DNA from: Hybos culiciformis
Lineage: Eukaryota; Arthropoda; Insecta; Diptera; Hybotidae
DNA: 64,000 bases
Direction: 5' to 3'
Assembly: GCA_964007475.1 (NCBI GenBank)
Contig: OZ023273.1
Coordinates: forward strand, 109,056,485 to 109,120,484
Made by a program: the position numbers and the translations under genes. Positions 42,596 through 54,231 of the stretch are shown here, in pieces (positions within the stretch are counted from its first letter, which is position 1; each line of letters starts with the position of its first letter). The notes beneath the pieces are model-generated. The model searched no databases, was not told where the DNA came from, and worked only from the letters and a program-made list of their open reading frames with translations.

Positions 42596-42731
42596 ATCTA
42601 TTCTATAGAGATTAAATTATAGTGGAATTATAATTTATTTATTTAATTTTAATCACAATCTTTTATTTTCGTACCTGAATAATGAAATTAATGAATTATA
42701 GAGTTTGTTCTTATAAAAGATGTGGTGGGGT

Positions 42732-42950
42732 GTCATAACGTCAGTCCGGACATAAAATTAAAATGGATTTGTAAAGTTAATTGACGTTATCGCTGATATT
42801 CAACTGATATTCAATTAATTTTCTGTCTTTTTAAAAAGAAAACATTTATAAAAAATTACAAATTGGTCATATGAGCTAATCGTAAGTCGACTTTATGACT
42901 GGAGTTTTAAGCCAAAAAGTCAATTGATGTTATGTCCTATTGACATTATG
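42732..42950. mobile_element. Possible small MITE
   Basis: Left gtcataacgtcagtccggacata and right tatgtcctattgacattatg are imperfect inverses over about 20 bases. No target duplication is seen. Confidence 0.35.
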
Positions 42951-44117
42951 TATCTTTTTCATTATTTTGTAAGAATGCCGGTTTATACCAGAACATATAT
43001 ATTTTTTGAAAATGTCAGATACCGTATATTTGAAACACAATATATTAGTCCTATTATAATATTTATATATATATATAACATGGAAAATAAATAAAGCAGA
43101 ATTTATTTAGCGAAAAAAAAAGAAGGAGGAGATTCAATAATAAATACTACAATAAAATTTTTGTTACGAACTTTGTGTGTTTACTCTTTTTACGTTCAAA
43201 TTTGAATGAAATCGGGCGAACTTTTGAAGTTCTCTCTCCAGAGAAGGTCGCTGATTAGGAGGCCAATATATTGTTTGTTACAAATATGATAAACGTTCAT
43301 ATATTAATTAATATTTAGGGTATAATCCCATTTCATATTATAGACTTTCAACTTAAAGAAAAAGATCTAATCAGTAAGTATATTTAGTAAGAAGTGCGGT
43401 TGCAGGACAATTAATCAGTTTGTTCAGATCATATCAATACAATATAATCTTTGTTGAAATAAAATCTAACCCTGACTATTTTTAAAACCAATGTTAAAAA
43501 TGGCTTTTGTTAATCAAACTATGTTAAATTAAGAACGTGATTATAAAATGGTTTAATATGTGCTTTCTTTCTTTATAAAAGTGTTTATTATTTTAATTTA
43601 AGATATATAAATTAATTTTCTAGCAATATTATACAATAAGCAATAATATTTCTTTGAAATTTGCGATTCTTTCTCTTTTAACAACGCCAATATACAAACT
43701 TTCCTTCTCTTTAAGATTCTATTAATTTGTTTCAGGAGAAAAGTTAATTCTGTTTGGACCATAGTAGTTTTAAAGGTTATTGGGTAATTAACAAAGTCAA
43801 ATTGAATTATCACTTGTTGTGGCTTTTTATTACTGTAAAATACTTTATTTTTAGTAAACCTTAGAAGATCAACCATACATCTTGCTACAATATTATTATT
43901 ATAATTAATCAACAAGTTAATTAAAATCAAATTATTTTTGCAATGATTAACTTAGTGAACTGTAGTTAGCAAAAAAACGCAAATGATGAGCAAATATACT
44001 TCGAATATAATTTCAATTTTTCCTATTCAAATTATATATACTTTATGTATCGAGTATCTACGTACATTAATTTTAACTAAAATATGCTTATTTAATTCAT
44101 TCAGCAGTCAAAAATTA

Positions 44118-44158
<41 letters not shown>

Positions 44159-44204
44159 AAACCAATTTATTTAAAGTTATCAGTAATTTTATTTTATTTA
44201 AGCC
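42951..44204. other. Intergenic DNA between collagens 1 and 2
   Basis: AT-rich; it includes a (TA)n microsatellite at about 44120-44150. A 110-codon minus-strand frame at 43598-43930 has no signal peptide, domain or splice partner and is not called. Confidence 0.55.
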
Positions 44205-44979
44205 TTAACCACCCGGTGCAGGTATACCTGCTGGACCAGGTACACCTGGAATACCTGCGGTACCATTAACACCAGCTGGACCAACAGGACCTGGGACCCC
44301 TGGAGTTCCCGGATTTCCAGTTGGACCAGTTGGTCCTGCTTCGCCAGCGGGTCCTAGAGCGCCTGCGGGTCCTGGAGGTCCTCTAACTCCAGGGCGACCA
44401 GAATTACCAACTTCACCTATTTTGCCCGTTGCACCCGTTGCTCCATCCAAGCCATGCGAACCTGAAATGTAATTTAAGAAACAACCGTATAGAACAATAT
44501 TCTGATTTAGTTTAATTTAAACCTTTACTCTATGATCACAAGGGAAGGACGAAAATTAATTAATTATTATTACCAATATAGTTGTGTTCTGTTCTGATTA
44601 TATAGTAAATATATATATAAATATTATAAGAATAGTATTAAAAAGGTTGTAACCTTGGTCACCACGATCTCCGGTTGGGCCAGGAGCGCCTTGAAGCCCT
44701 GGAATTCCTGAAGATCCCGATCGACCTGGAGGACCTGGTGGTCCAATACCTCTGCGTGTATGTACATGATGTTGATGTTGATGTTGATGTTGATTTTGAC
44801 CGCCTCCTGCAATAGCAAGAATTGGACCAAAAATTCCTTTTTGAGCCTCTATTACGGCTATTACGAAACCTTAATAAAATATATAAATTTAATTCAAAAT
44901 TGGAATAAATTTATGAAAATGCAAAAGAACTTTTTTTTAATATCTCACAAATTATTCCAACCGCTATGCTTGTCTTCAT
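44205..44979 (-). CDS. Short secreted collagen 2 (37 Gly-X-Y triplets, His-rich N-terminus)
   Basis: Three exons: 44949-44979, 44654-44869, 44205-44461, phase-1 introns, 167 aa. The signal peptide is [19 protein letters not shown]. The N-terminal region carries a run of QH dipeptides ([17 protein letters not shown], residues 32-48), which could bind metal ions. Residues 53-163 are 37 uninterrupted Gly-X-Y triplets; the tail is APGG. There is no cysteine in the mature chain. The helix aligns with collagen 1 triplet by triplet (shared [26 protein letters not shown]) with many substitutions, so both copies have kept frame and length since duplication. The 3' untranslated regions also match (actgataactttaaat). 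The role is unknown; a partner chain in a secreted collagen assembly is inferred. Confidence 0.9.
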
Positions 44980-45016
44980 CGTGGAAAGTAAATAAAATTA
45001 TTTTGCCAATGCCATT

Positions 45017-45022
45017 TTTATA
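45017..45022 (-). promoter_or_regulatory. TATA box of collagen 2
   Basis: TATAAA lies 38 bases before the start codon. The following gcattggcaaaa resembles the collagen 1 promoter. Confidence 0.6.
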
Positions 45023-47249
45023 CAACTGAGATATTTTTCTTTTTTCTCTTTTCAGTTTTTCACTAATATCGTCCACATATATTAAAACTATACAAATTCA
45101 ATGATAATATCGTAATGTGAATAAATTTATTTACTATAAAATTAACTAATATTAATATTATGTTAAAGAAGAAATACTTATCTAAAATGAACAGGAAAAA
45201 ATAATTTTTTTAAAATTATTTCTATTTCTATTTTAATTTTTTTATATAATGGTTTAGTAATTTGCATAAAAATCAATCAATTATAAAAGTATGCTAATAA
45301 TTCTCTATTAAAATGTGTTTCATTCAAATTTCTCTAATTTTATTTACAATTTTTAAATATAGAGATGAAGAACTTTAGTTACCTAAGATTTTATTTCATA
45401 TTACATATTGCGTCATACTCAGATTTAAATATATACATACATATATAATAAACATAATACACATTTATAGTATTTTACTTGAATATAGTTGTTAGATTGT
45501 TCAATCTTTAAAATCAGAATTTAAGTTCCTTTACAAACTTTAGAATCATTGGTTTTAAGGAAAAATATTGACTTAAAAAATAAAGTTTTAAATGTTCATG
45601 AAACGTATAAGAAATTTCAATTTATTTTATTTTTAAAGATAAATATTTTAATTTTTATTTATTAGAACATTATACCTCCTACAGCCTCTTGAAACTACAA
45701 ATATGTCACAAGTTATCGAGTTTTTTTATTATTATTATTATGTGTTAAAAAAAAAAAATTAGATATGAAATGATGATGATGGAAAATTTAAAACATTAAT
45801 GAATTTAATCAAAAAGAAATCTTATTTTTGCACTATGTAGAAAATATATTTTCAAATAAATGTCGACATGTGCGCTGGCAGTATGGTGCAAGATGATGCA
45901 ACTTCATCATACACCTTTGTTTGATAAAAATGTAGAACTATTTCGACTTTATACTTCTGTAGTATTTAGTTTAATTTTTATTTAGTAAGTATGGCTAAAA
46001 ATTTTTCAAACAACTTATGAAATGCAAAAGAACTAATAAATGATAATGAATGATATGTAATATCTAATATGTATACAAATTTAAAGGAAGTAAAAGTTCT
46101 GACCATCAGCATATTGGGATGAATTTTTTCGTGCATTAATGTTTTGCCTTGTAATGTAACAGATTAGATTTGGGTTTATAGTGTCCTGGAAATTGTTAAT
46201 TTTCAGTTGTTGATTTAAGAGAGGTAGGTTTTGTAAATAAAAATCAATTACTTCTTTATTTTGACCAATATATTTCGCTTCTCTTTAAAGCTTTCATCAA
46301 GGCTATAAAAGTTTTTTTTACATAGATTAATTTATATATATTTGAATCCTAGTATACTTCTCCGTTGCTATATACTAGCCTAGATATGTTCCGGTAGCCG
46401 TGGCCGTAAAACGAATCATAAAATATATTTTCGATAAGATCCGTTCTAAAGCGCTTTTGATAAATTATTTAACGTTAATTTTCGACAAATATCTGGTTCT
46501 GCATCGAACTGCGTTTCGAAAAGTTCTGCGTCAATAATGTGCCTTAAAAATTGCTATTGCATTCGTTGGCTGGATTAGGGCTGTAATCTTTTTAGTTCGA
46601 AATTCAATTTCTAGTCCAGCTCTTCAGATGACTCAACCTTACTAAAACCATAAGAACAAAAAAAAACAAAAACCATGTTAATGAAGGTGGCTGAAGGGTG
46701 ATTTCGAAGTATGTTGAACATTTGGTGAAATCAATATAATTATTTTCAGATTCATCATCTTATCCCATGCCGACTAAAACTAACTATGGATTTTGAAGTC
46801 AGTTTTATGGTTTATTAATAATAACCTCTATAATATAATGCTATTAAATTTCAGAAGAAAATATGTTATTTACTTTATTTTGATTAGAAAGAAACAGATT
46901 CAAAATATAACTCATTATACTATGTCCGCTTAACATTAAGAAATAAAACACACTACAAATTGTTATTTCTTAATAATAATAATTTGCAAAAACTTAATCA
47001 TCAACACACATAACATAGTTGATAATGGTTAATTTTTTTAACATCAATAAGTTTTAATGAATGAAATTATGAATATACACATAAAAATAATTGTTATTGA
47101 TATCTATTTTAATTCAGTTTAATGCCCCTTTAAAAAAATAAAGATTTTATTGTATTTTTGTATAAAGTTGTAATTTTTTTAAAGATACTTAAATATATAT
47201 TTATTTTTTTTATATAATTCTTATAGTTATTCAACTTACTTGGTTTATA
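45023..47249. other. Divergent intergenic region between collagens 2 and 3
   Basis: About 2.2 kb separates the divergent promoters of collagens 2 and 3. No open frame or repeat element is recognised. Shared enhancers could lie here, but no motif supports that. Confidence 0.5.
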
Positions 47250-47282
47250 TATAAAAGGTTACAAAATTAGACAAATTTATTA
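47250..47282 (+). promoter_or_regulatory. TATA box and initiator of collagen 3
   Basis: TATAAAA starts at 47250; TTAGT has its A at 47282, 32 bases downstream. The start codon follows at 47324. Confidence 0.65.
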
Positions 47283-47323
47283 GTTTATTTCTATACTAGA
47301 TGAGAACACCATAATCGTACGCC

Positions 47324-48119
47324 ATGAAACAAATAATTTTATTTCAAATTTTGGGTAGGTGTTTTGAACATTGTTACGAAGGATAACTCAATCAGAGAGG
47401 ACATTTAATGTCTTAATTCAAATTTAGGATCCAATTTTATTAATAAAATTTTTTGATTTGAAGAAAAATTAAAAATCCTTTGTAGTTTATACTTATAATG
47501 ATTTTTTTTCTTATTAAGGATTGATTATTTCCGCGCTAGTGTCAATTAATGATGCCTCTCAAAACTCAACATTAAATGAAAAGAAAAATAATGCAACAAG
47601 TAGATATGCTAAACAAATCGACCTCGGTGGCCTAACAACTACAACTACAACTGTAAATGATGGGAATTGTGAATGCATTCCTGGGCCAAGTGGTGTGACT
47701 GGGGCAAAAGGACCGCTTGGTCCAACAGGTAATCCAGGATTAAAAGGTGATACTGGTCCCGTCGGCCTCGCAGGAAGAGATGGCAGACATGGACCAAGAG
47801 GTCCTCCAGGATCAGACGGCCCTGTTGGACCGACTGGACCTGTTGGTGAACAAGGTCCTTTAGGAGCAACTGGTCCCGTCGGTCCAACAGGAAATCAAGG
47901 GGGCGTTGGTAAATTAAAATATTATTTGATTAAATTGAAAAAAAAAAAAAAAAATTATATTAAAAATATTTATTTTTATTTATATTTTAAGGTGGAACTG
48001 GTGTCCCAGGACGACCGGGTCCATCTGGTCCTTCCGGAACTCCAGGAACTCCAGGACAACCAGGTGCTCCCGGAATACCAGGAGCCCAAGGAAATAACGC
48101 CTTCTTCCCTGGTGGTTAA
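47324..48119 (+). CDS. Short secreted collagen 3 (37 Gly-X-Y triplets, CxC motif)
   Basis: Three exons: 47324-47354, 47519-47908, 47992-48119; both introns phase 1; 182 aa. The signal peptide spans exons 1 and 2 ([19 protein letters not shown]). Residues 20-65 are a polar region with two N-glycosylation sequons (NST, NAT), a run of six threonines and, just before the helix, CECIP. Residues 66-176 are 37 Gly-X-Y triplets (GPS to GNN), then AFFPGG. CxCxPGPSG is shared with collagen 4 and could make inter-chain disulphides that register the trimer. Intron 2 lies after triplet 25, unlike collagens 1 and 2 (after 10). A reader who ignores the 83-bp second intron would see a false frame running into [12 protein letters not shown]. 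Confidence 0.9.
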
Positions 48120-48341
48120 ATGAAATACGACATTGCGATTCAACATTAAAGCTGAAGAACCTACATACCAACTATATACCGAACATTTATGTAAAGTTGA
48201 TAGGAAAGATAATAAAAAAAAAAACTTTTTAACACTATTTGTTTTATTTGGGTTAGTTTTTGTTTGTCGATAACTACAGATTGACATCTAAGGAAAACTT
48301 ATGTTATTAATCTTATTTCAAACGTAAAATAACTACGTACA

Positions 48342-49558
48342 TGGGTCATTTTCTCTAAACAGCGATTTTCTATGTCCTAATCAAAAATAACACATATATA
48401 AGCTTGCATAAAAATTAAGCGAATGCAAAATATTTCAATTACATGTCATTTTGTCTAGATCACTCGAAAAAATTTAATTTTTATAAATATGGACCGCTTA
48501 GAATTTATTATTTATCTAAGAAATGTCATTCCCCTGTGTGTCCCTACCTCAAAAACTACACAAACTAGCTTCTAAAAGTGAAGTAAAAAACAATATATTT
48601 TGGATACCTGAGATTGAAATTATTAATTACTTTCATATAAACCTAAAAAATTAACAATTGATGAAATACCATCATTTGTTTTGTCCTTAGATAACATTTA
48701 AAGTTGTCCCTTGGTTTTCTTGTCATTCCCCTGCCGTAAAGAACAACTTATTATATTATATATCTGCCAACACTTATATTAGCTAGTATTACCACCTGAT
48801 GATCACTTGTATTACCAGAGACCCCATCTTGAATTGTTTTGTTTTCAGAAACAAGCATGGACCTGTAAGATTTGTGATTTCCTCTTCTATATTGGTAAGT
48901 ATTTTTATTCACTGTCATTACCCTGTGTCTCTTATTGGCCTTAATATTGTAACAAATCATAAACTCAAGATTAAATATTGTTTTAATTGTGTTTCCAAGG
49001 TAATTTTAAAATTAGATCATTTTGGTAAGTATGTGGTTTTGGTAGTAGACAAGGAAACCGTACCTTTTGTATTCCCCTGTCGATCATTCCCTTGTCTCAG
49101 GTAGGGCAGGGAATGACATGCTATGACAGGGGAATGACATTCTATGACAGGGGAATGACATGCTATGGCAGGGGAATGACATGCTATGACAGGGGAAGAC
49201 AGGGATCATTGAGTTTCATTGAATATTTAACAGGGCTGCCAGATTGGGGAATCTTTTTTATAACTGAGAAAATTTTTCAATTTCCGGGGGCAAAAAAAGT
49301 TAAAGAAACGTTTGGAGAATATGTGATTGTTATTACCCTGTCTTTTGTGGTCATTCCCCTGGCTCTTATTGTCATTCCCCTGTATCCCCTGTCTACCTTA
49401 AATTTTAAATTTGATTTTTCTTGAAACCGTTTTTGCTGACTTTATTTTATTGCTTAGAAATACTGTATAAATGCAATAAAACCAATTTAAAAAAAAAATA
49501 AAAATAAAATGTTTTGAAAAAATATTTTGAAATTGTGCAGTTTAGAGAAAATTACCCA
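48342..49558. mobile_element. Element with CATTCCCCTG motifs and 22-bp inverted ends
   Basis: The left end tgggtcattttctctaaaca and the inverse of the right end (tgggtaattttctctaaact) match at about 20 of 22 positions. Within it tcattcccctg or its complement recurs roughly ten times in both orientations, including the tandem array at 49107. Coding frames across the array are by-products of the repeat. No clear target duplication was found. Confidence 0.65.
49107..49204. repeat. 21-bp minisatellite
   Basis: Four tandem units of caggggaatgacatgctatg plus a (the first lacks one g) and a partial fifth. Confidence 0.9.
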
Positions 49559-51075
49559 AATAGGTTTAGTCTGAAAAACTCATAGAAGGCGGATTAATGC
49601 TAAAATATGATAATATGTATATGAAAGTACATTTAAATAGATATCCTATAAGAAAAATTTTCAATTTTTTATGTCAGTATTTTACGAAATATTGGAAAAA
49701 GTAGACAAAAATACATAATTTTGTAATAATCTTTTATTCAATAAATTTCGACCTTATATAAGAATAATAAACCATTGTATAATAATAATAAATATCAATA
49801 ATTAAAATATTATCAAAAAACTTCTTTAATTTAATATTTGAACTCATTAAAACAAGCTATTTAAATTAGAGATATTAGTATGAAATTTTTATTATTACTT
49901 TTATACTTTTCTTTCAACAACTCTTCAACTAAGAATAGTGTTAAATTATTTTAGGAAACATAAAAATGTATAAGTATTCCTTAAGCGAAGAAAATTCTGT
50001 GCCTTCTTTTGTGAAAAATATGTGAAGATTTTAGCCATTTTTGAACTTCTTTAGTTGCAGTTGCAGTGTAAAATTCCGATATGATTTTTAAGTTTTCAAG
50101 CTTCTCTAATATTATTTGGAACTCTAATAACTCTTCCTTGTAATAGCAACATTTCTTCCAGGATGTGTGAAAGGTATGTTCATATAGAGAACTTTTTCGA
50201 TATTCTTCAGAATAATTAAACTGAAATGTTCTTCTTAATTGATTTAGAATATGTATAAGAATTTGTAAGTTTTAACTTTTCGCGTTTAGTAACTTTTCTT
50301 TATATACGTAATTTTCTTTTTTTTTACAACCAGAAATACATTTAAAAATATATACATATGTATTTTATGCCCGTTTTTAGTAAAGTAATTTATTTTGTAT
50401 AATGGACAGAAAACAAATTGAAAGCAAGGAACGATTAAGTTAATTTTGAGGTTAATTTTTCAATTGATTTAACTTCTTATGATTCGTTAGTTAAGTTTAT
50501 TTCATTTTTCATATATTAATTATAATTTTCAGAAGTTAAATGTTAAGTCAAATAAACAAATTCTGACTAAACTGCTTAGACTACTTATTATATAAAAATT
50601 ATGCCGTCATGATCGATCAAATCCATATTTTTTAATTTATATAAAACCATATATTTTATATAAAACCATTCATAAAATTCCATTAAAATAAGAAGTTTGT
50701 TTATCAACAGTTTAATATTTTATTTCGAAATTATGCAATTATACATTATTTTAACTTTACGAAACAATAGACAAATTCCACTTTTCGAAGCTCATGTTGG
50801 CTGGTAATTTATGTCTTTTAATTATACTAATAAACTGCTGATGATCTTCTTCTATAGTATTTTCTAATTCATATTTAGATTATAATTTTCAAAATATTTT
50901 CATAACTTCCAATATATTCCAATATGTTTTCTTTCTGTTTAGAAAACGTTTAAATTTATTTTAATTTGCTAGGTTGACGGCGTTGACGCGACTATTAGCT
51001 ACAATTAATTCCATTTTATTTTTATTTTCGGTAATTATTGATTTATGGTCTAGTAATTTAATTGGTTTGGTAGTT
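49559..51075. other. AT-rich intergenic DNA
   Basis: About 1.5 kb with no gene or repeat recognised. Confidence 0.5.
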
Positions 51076-51549
51076 CACACAGAAAAAAATCGTCATATTC
51101 CAATTCAAGATTGACGGGTTTGATTCAATCCGTACTGAAAAAACTTAATTCAAGTATGAAATTACTTGAAAAATCCCTTAAAAACTCAAATGAAACCAAA
51201 ACTAAAGTCATATTCAACTCTCCCTTTGATTCAACTAATCCTCATAAAAAAAGACAATATTAAACCAAAATGAAACTTAAAACAAGTAAACCAAAACTTA
51301 TTTCAAGCCATTTAAGTTTTGTTTTGGGATTTAATTTTACTCAATTTTACTCTCTGTTTAGTAACTCAAATCAAGTCATAATAGGATTAAATGTAAACAG
51401 ATAAAACTTCATTCTTTCTTATATTACATTTTCCATTTTATATTTTCCATTTTATATTTATATTTTCCATTTTACACATTGTCGTAAATGTAGTTCATAG
51501 CTCAGTGGCAGAGTTCGTGGATTGCAATGTTTAGGACAGTGGTTCGAGG

Positions 51550-52343
51550 TAGGGTTTCTGAACTGTTTTTAACAGTAACAGTAAAACAGCTGTTTTTTTG
51601 AAAAAAATCAAAAACAGCTAACTGCTGTTTTTGAAATGCTGTTTTTACTGTTTTTCCTAGATGCTACGAAACCTGTAAAACTAGCTGTTAAGAATCTTGG
51701 CAGAGAAAATTCAACACTGATGAGCGCTGGCACAATATTAAAATTTATGTTAAAGAAACTCTCTTCAATTAAAAATGAAATTAGCAAGAAGTTGATGGAT
51801 AATTTGAACATTCCAATCGATGAACGTTGGATGTTATGTACTTATTATACGGCCTTAAGAACTCTACGCTCACGACATCGAGAGATACAATAGATTTTGC
51901 AGGCATGTTGGCATCTCGACTTTTTTGTGTAAATGATGTTTAAATAATTGAAACAACTGCCGATAATTCCACAAGTGAAATTTTAACTCTACAAAACGAA
52001 CTTAATGTATTGCTTGAGAAAATTAAATCACCTGCAGTAGCTCCTGGTAAACACAATTTCAAGTTATTAAAGGCTGAATTTACTCTCTTCAAAAATATAA
52101 GACAATTTTCAGTATGCGCTAACTTCTGTACACGTCTTTCTGACAAGTAATTATCATCACTCGTATTTTTGAAGTAATATTATACAAAGTTAAATTTATA
52201 TTAAAATTGAAAGCATTTAATAAAATCATGCTTGGACAAATTTAACATGAAAAACAGTAAAACAGCTGTTAACTGCTGTTTTTTCAAAATTCTCAAACAG
52301 CAAACAGCTGTTTTTTAAAAACCACTGTTTTTCAGAAACCCTA
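51550..52343 (+). mobile_element. hAT element, internally deleted, with 8-bp target duplication
   Basis: Terminal inverted repeats are tagggtttctga. The 8-bp gttcgagg is duplicated exactly at 51542-51549 and 52344-52351. Subterminal aacagctg/cagctgtt motifs are rich at both ends. The middle holds a transposase fragment, so this is a shortened derivative. Confidence 0.93.
51654..52149 (+). pseudogene. hAT transposase fragment
   Basis: The plus-strand frame beginning LDATKPVKLAVKNLGRENST, then LMSAGTILKFMLKKL, resembles the central part of hAT-superfamily transposases. It stops at 51893; only weak coding traces follow. The DNA-binding domain and the C-terminal dimerisation region are missing, so it is inactive. 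Confidence 0.75.
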
Positions 52344-52933
52344 GTTCGAGGCTAAAAGCGGGCATAAAAAAATTATTAAAAAAAAAATAAAAAAAATTAG
52401 AAAATAAATAAAAAAAGAAAAGAAAAATAAATAAAAAAATTTAATAAATAAAAAAAATTAAATAAAATAAAAAAAAATAAATAATAAAAAAAAAATAAAA
52501 AAGAAAAAAAATAAATAAATAAATAAATCAAAAAAAAAAAAAATAAATAAATAAAAAAAATAAATAAAATATTAAATAAATAAAATAAAAAATTGTGTCT
52601 AGTAATTTTTTTTTTGTATTTGCGGTGTTTTTGCTGATGAATTTGAAAGGTTTTTGGTTTTGGGGTAAAACGAACTTTGTTTTTGTAAAGATACGAAAAA
52701 CTTATATTAACCCTTTTTATGTCTGAAATTAAGAATTTTACAAACTTAATTTCAGTCAAATATTCTTGATTTAAGTAAAGGTATGAGGTAATTTAAGTTT
52801 TTTTAACAAGACTTAAATCAAGTATTTTTAAGATAATTATCAAGTATGCAAATGGCTTGGCGCTATAATGAGTCGCGGAATACTTGAATTAATGCCTTTT
52901 TTACTTGAATTTACGCCGTGTTTTTTCTGTGTG

Positions 52934-53351
52934 TACTAAATTCTCATTCAAAATTTTGCTATATTCTACAATAAACTAATTTTTCCTGTGCATCAAATGT
53001 TTCCAAAATAATTGTAAAATATTATTGCTCATTCTCCTTTTTAGTCTTTTCCCGCAACTAGATTTCCAGAATTTGTTCAAATTAGTGTTCCATTAAAACG
53101 ATTTTTACTTACAGCCGTTACTACCTTTCTTACTACCTCATTTTTTAATGTCGGCTTGAGTAGCTATGTTATTAAATTATTTCTTGCTAATACTTCTATT
53201 ACTTTCTTTTGTTGATTGTTGTGAAAACAATTCCAGCAACTATAATGCAATGAAGTACAAAAAATACAGTGTAAATAAAGTAATCATAACTAAATAGCCT
53301 GGTCCTGTTCTCCGTAAGCTAGAAAAATATAAATATTAATTATTATTTTTC
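52934..53351. other. AT-rich DNA up to the assembly gap
   Basis: No gene or repeat recognised. Confidence 0.5.
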
Positions 53352-53551
53352 NNNNNNNNNNNNNNNNNNNNNNNNNNNNNNNNNNNNNNNNNNNNNNNNN
53401 NNNNNNNNNNNNNNNNNNNNNNNNNNNNNNNNNNNNNNNNNNNNNNNNNNNNNNNNNNNNNNNNNNNNNNNNNNNNNNNNNNNNNNNNNNNNNNNNNNNN
53501 NNNNNNNNNNNNNNNNNNNNNNNNNNNNNNNNNNNNNNNNNNNNNNNNNNN
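53352..53551. other. Assembly gap of 200 N
   Basis: Exactly 200 unresolved bases, a round number that suggests a scaffold gap of arbitrary or estimated size. Confidence 1.
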
Positions 53552-53584
53552 AATCAATTAAACTTTACTATATCACCTACATAT

Positions 53585-54084
53585 TTTAATGCGTAGGGGA
53601 TCGTTATGTTGTATTTAGTGCTATAGAATTTAGATCACTAAATGGAGTATTATATGCGTCAATACACATGCAATCATTTAGATGCATCTGCGTAACATTT
53701 AGATGCATCATCGTAAATAATGAAATCATTTAGATGTTTCGTATATACCTAAACAAATATAATATCTCTCACAATATTTCAATACAGCCAAATACAAAAA
53801 AAAATTAGAAAAAATGAGAACTACGTAATTCATACACAAAAATAATATCACTGACACTCACAAAGAAATTAAAATAAAATTAACAAGCAACATTTCCCTT
53901 TTTTTCTTTTATCTCTAAAAGAAAGAGAAATTAAAATAAAATTAACGTGAAAAATTTCCCTTTTTTTCTTTTATCTCTAAAAGAAAGAGAAATTAAAATA
54001 AAATTAACGTGGAACATTTCCCTTTTTTATTATAAATTATCTCTATATTCTCTCTTTGCAACTACCTCTCCCCTACGCATTAAA
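53585..54084. mobile_element. 500-bp MITE-like element with 16-bp perfect inverted ends
   Basis: tttaatgcgtagggga (53585-53600) recurs inverted at 54069-54084. The interior has several catttagatgcatc motifs and the 62-bp tandem array. No target duplication is apparent. Confidence 0.7.
53865..54045. repeat. 62-bp tandem repeat, about three copies
   Basis: The string gaaattaaaataaaattaac restarts at 53865, 53927 and 53989, a constant 62-bp period. Confidence 0.92.
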
Positions 54085-54231
54085 GCAGTATATAAGATAT
54101 GTTAACAAAATTTGTTATAACAACTCGTTGTCTATACACACAAACACATAGACACTTGTCAATATTATATCACTCGACCTTCGGTCTCGTGATATAATTT
54201 TGACTCGTGTCTATGTGTTTGTGTGTATAGA

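Larger units (their letters stand above)
51489..52370 (+). repeat. tRNA-like sequence (SINE head) split by a hAT element
   Basis: Box A-like tagctcagtggcagag (51497-51512) is followed at tRNA spacing by box B ggttcgaggct, which becomes continuous only when the 794-bp element at 51550-52343 and one target copy are removed. The acceptor and T stems pair poorly, so a SINE head or tRNA pseudogene is more likely than a working tRNA. An A-rich tail follows at 52365, as in SINEs. Confidence 0.65.
51076..52933. mobile_element. Inverted-repeat element with CACACAGAAAAAA ends
   Basis: The left end cacacagaaaaaaatcg and the right end ttttttctgtgtg are inverse over 13 bases. Subterminal regions both carry variants of aattcaagtat and acttgaatt. 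The 1.86-kb block encloses a tRNA-like sequence, a nested hAT element and an (AAAT)n low-complexity stretch (52370-52590). Bounds rest on the termini only; no target duplication was found. Confidence 0.5.

Noticed and set aside
43598..43930. 110-codon minus-strand frame between collagens 1 and 2
   Set aside because: No domain, signal peptide or promoter; length is possible by chance in long AT-rich DNA.
47645..48287. Minus-strand frames opposite collagen 3
   Set aside because: They are shadows of the Gly-X-Y coding exons; the plus strand has signal peptide, splice sites and promoter.
49107..49204. CRISPR-like array
   Set aside because: Direct tandem units without unique spacers in a eukaryotic sequence; it is a minisatellite.
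52397..52759. 120-codon minus-strand frame rich in F, I, L and Y
   Set aside because: Translation of an (AAAT)n low-complexity stretch.
53336..53557. Open frame across the run of N
   Set aside because: Artefact of the assembly gap.
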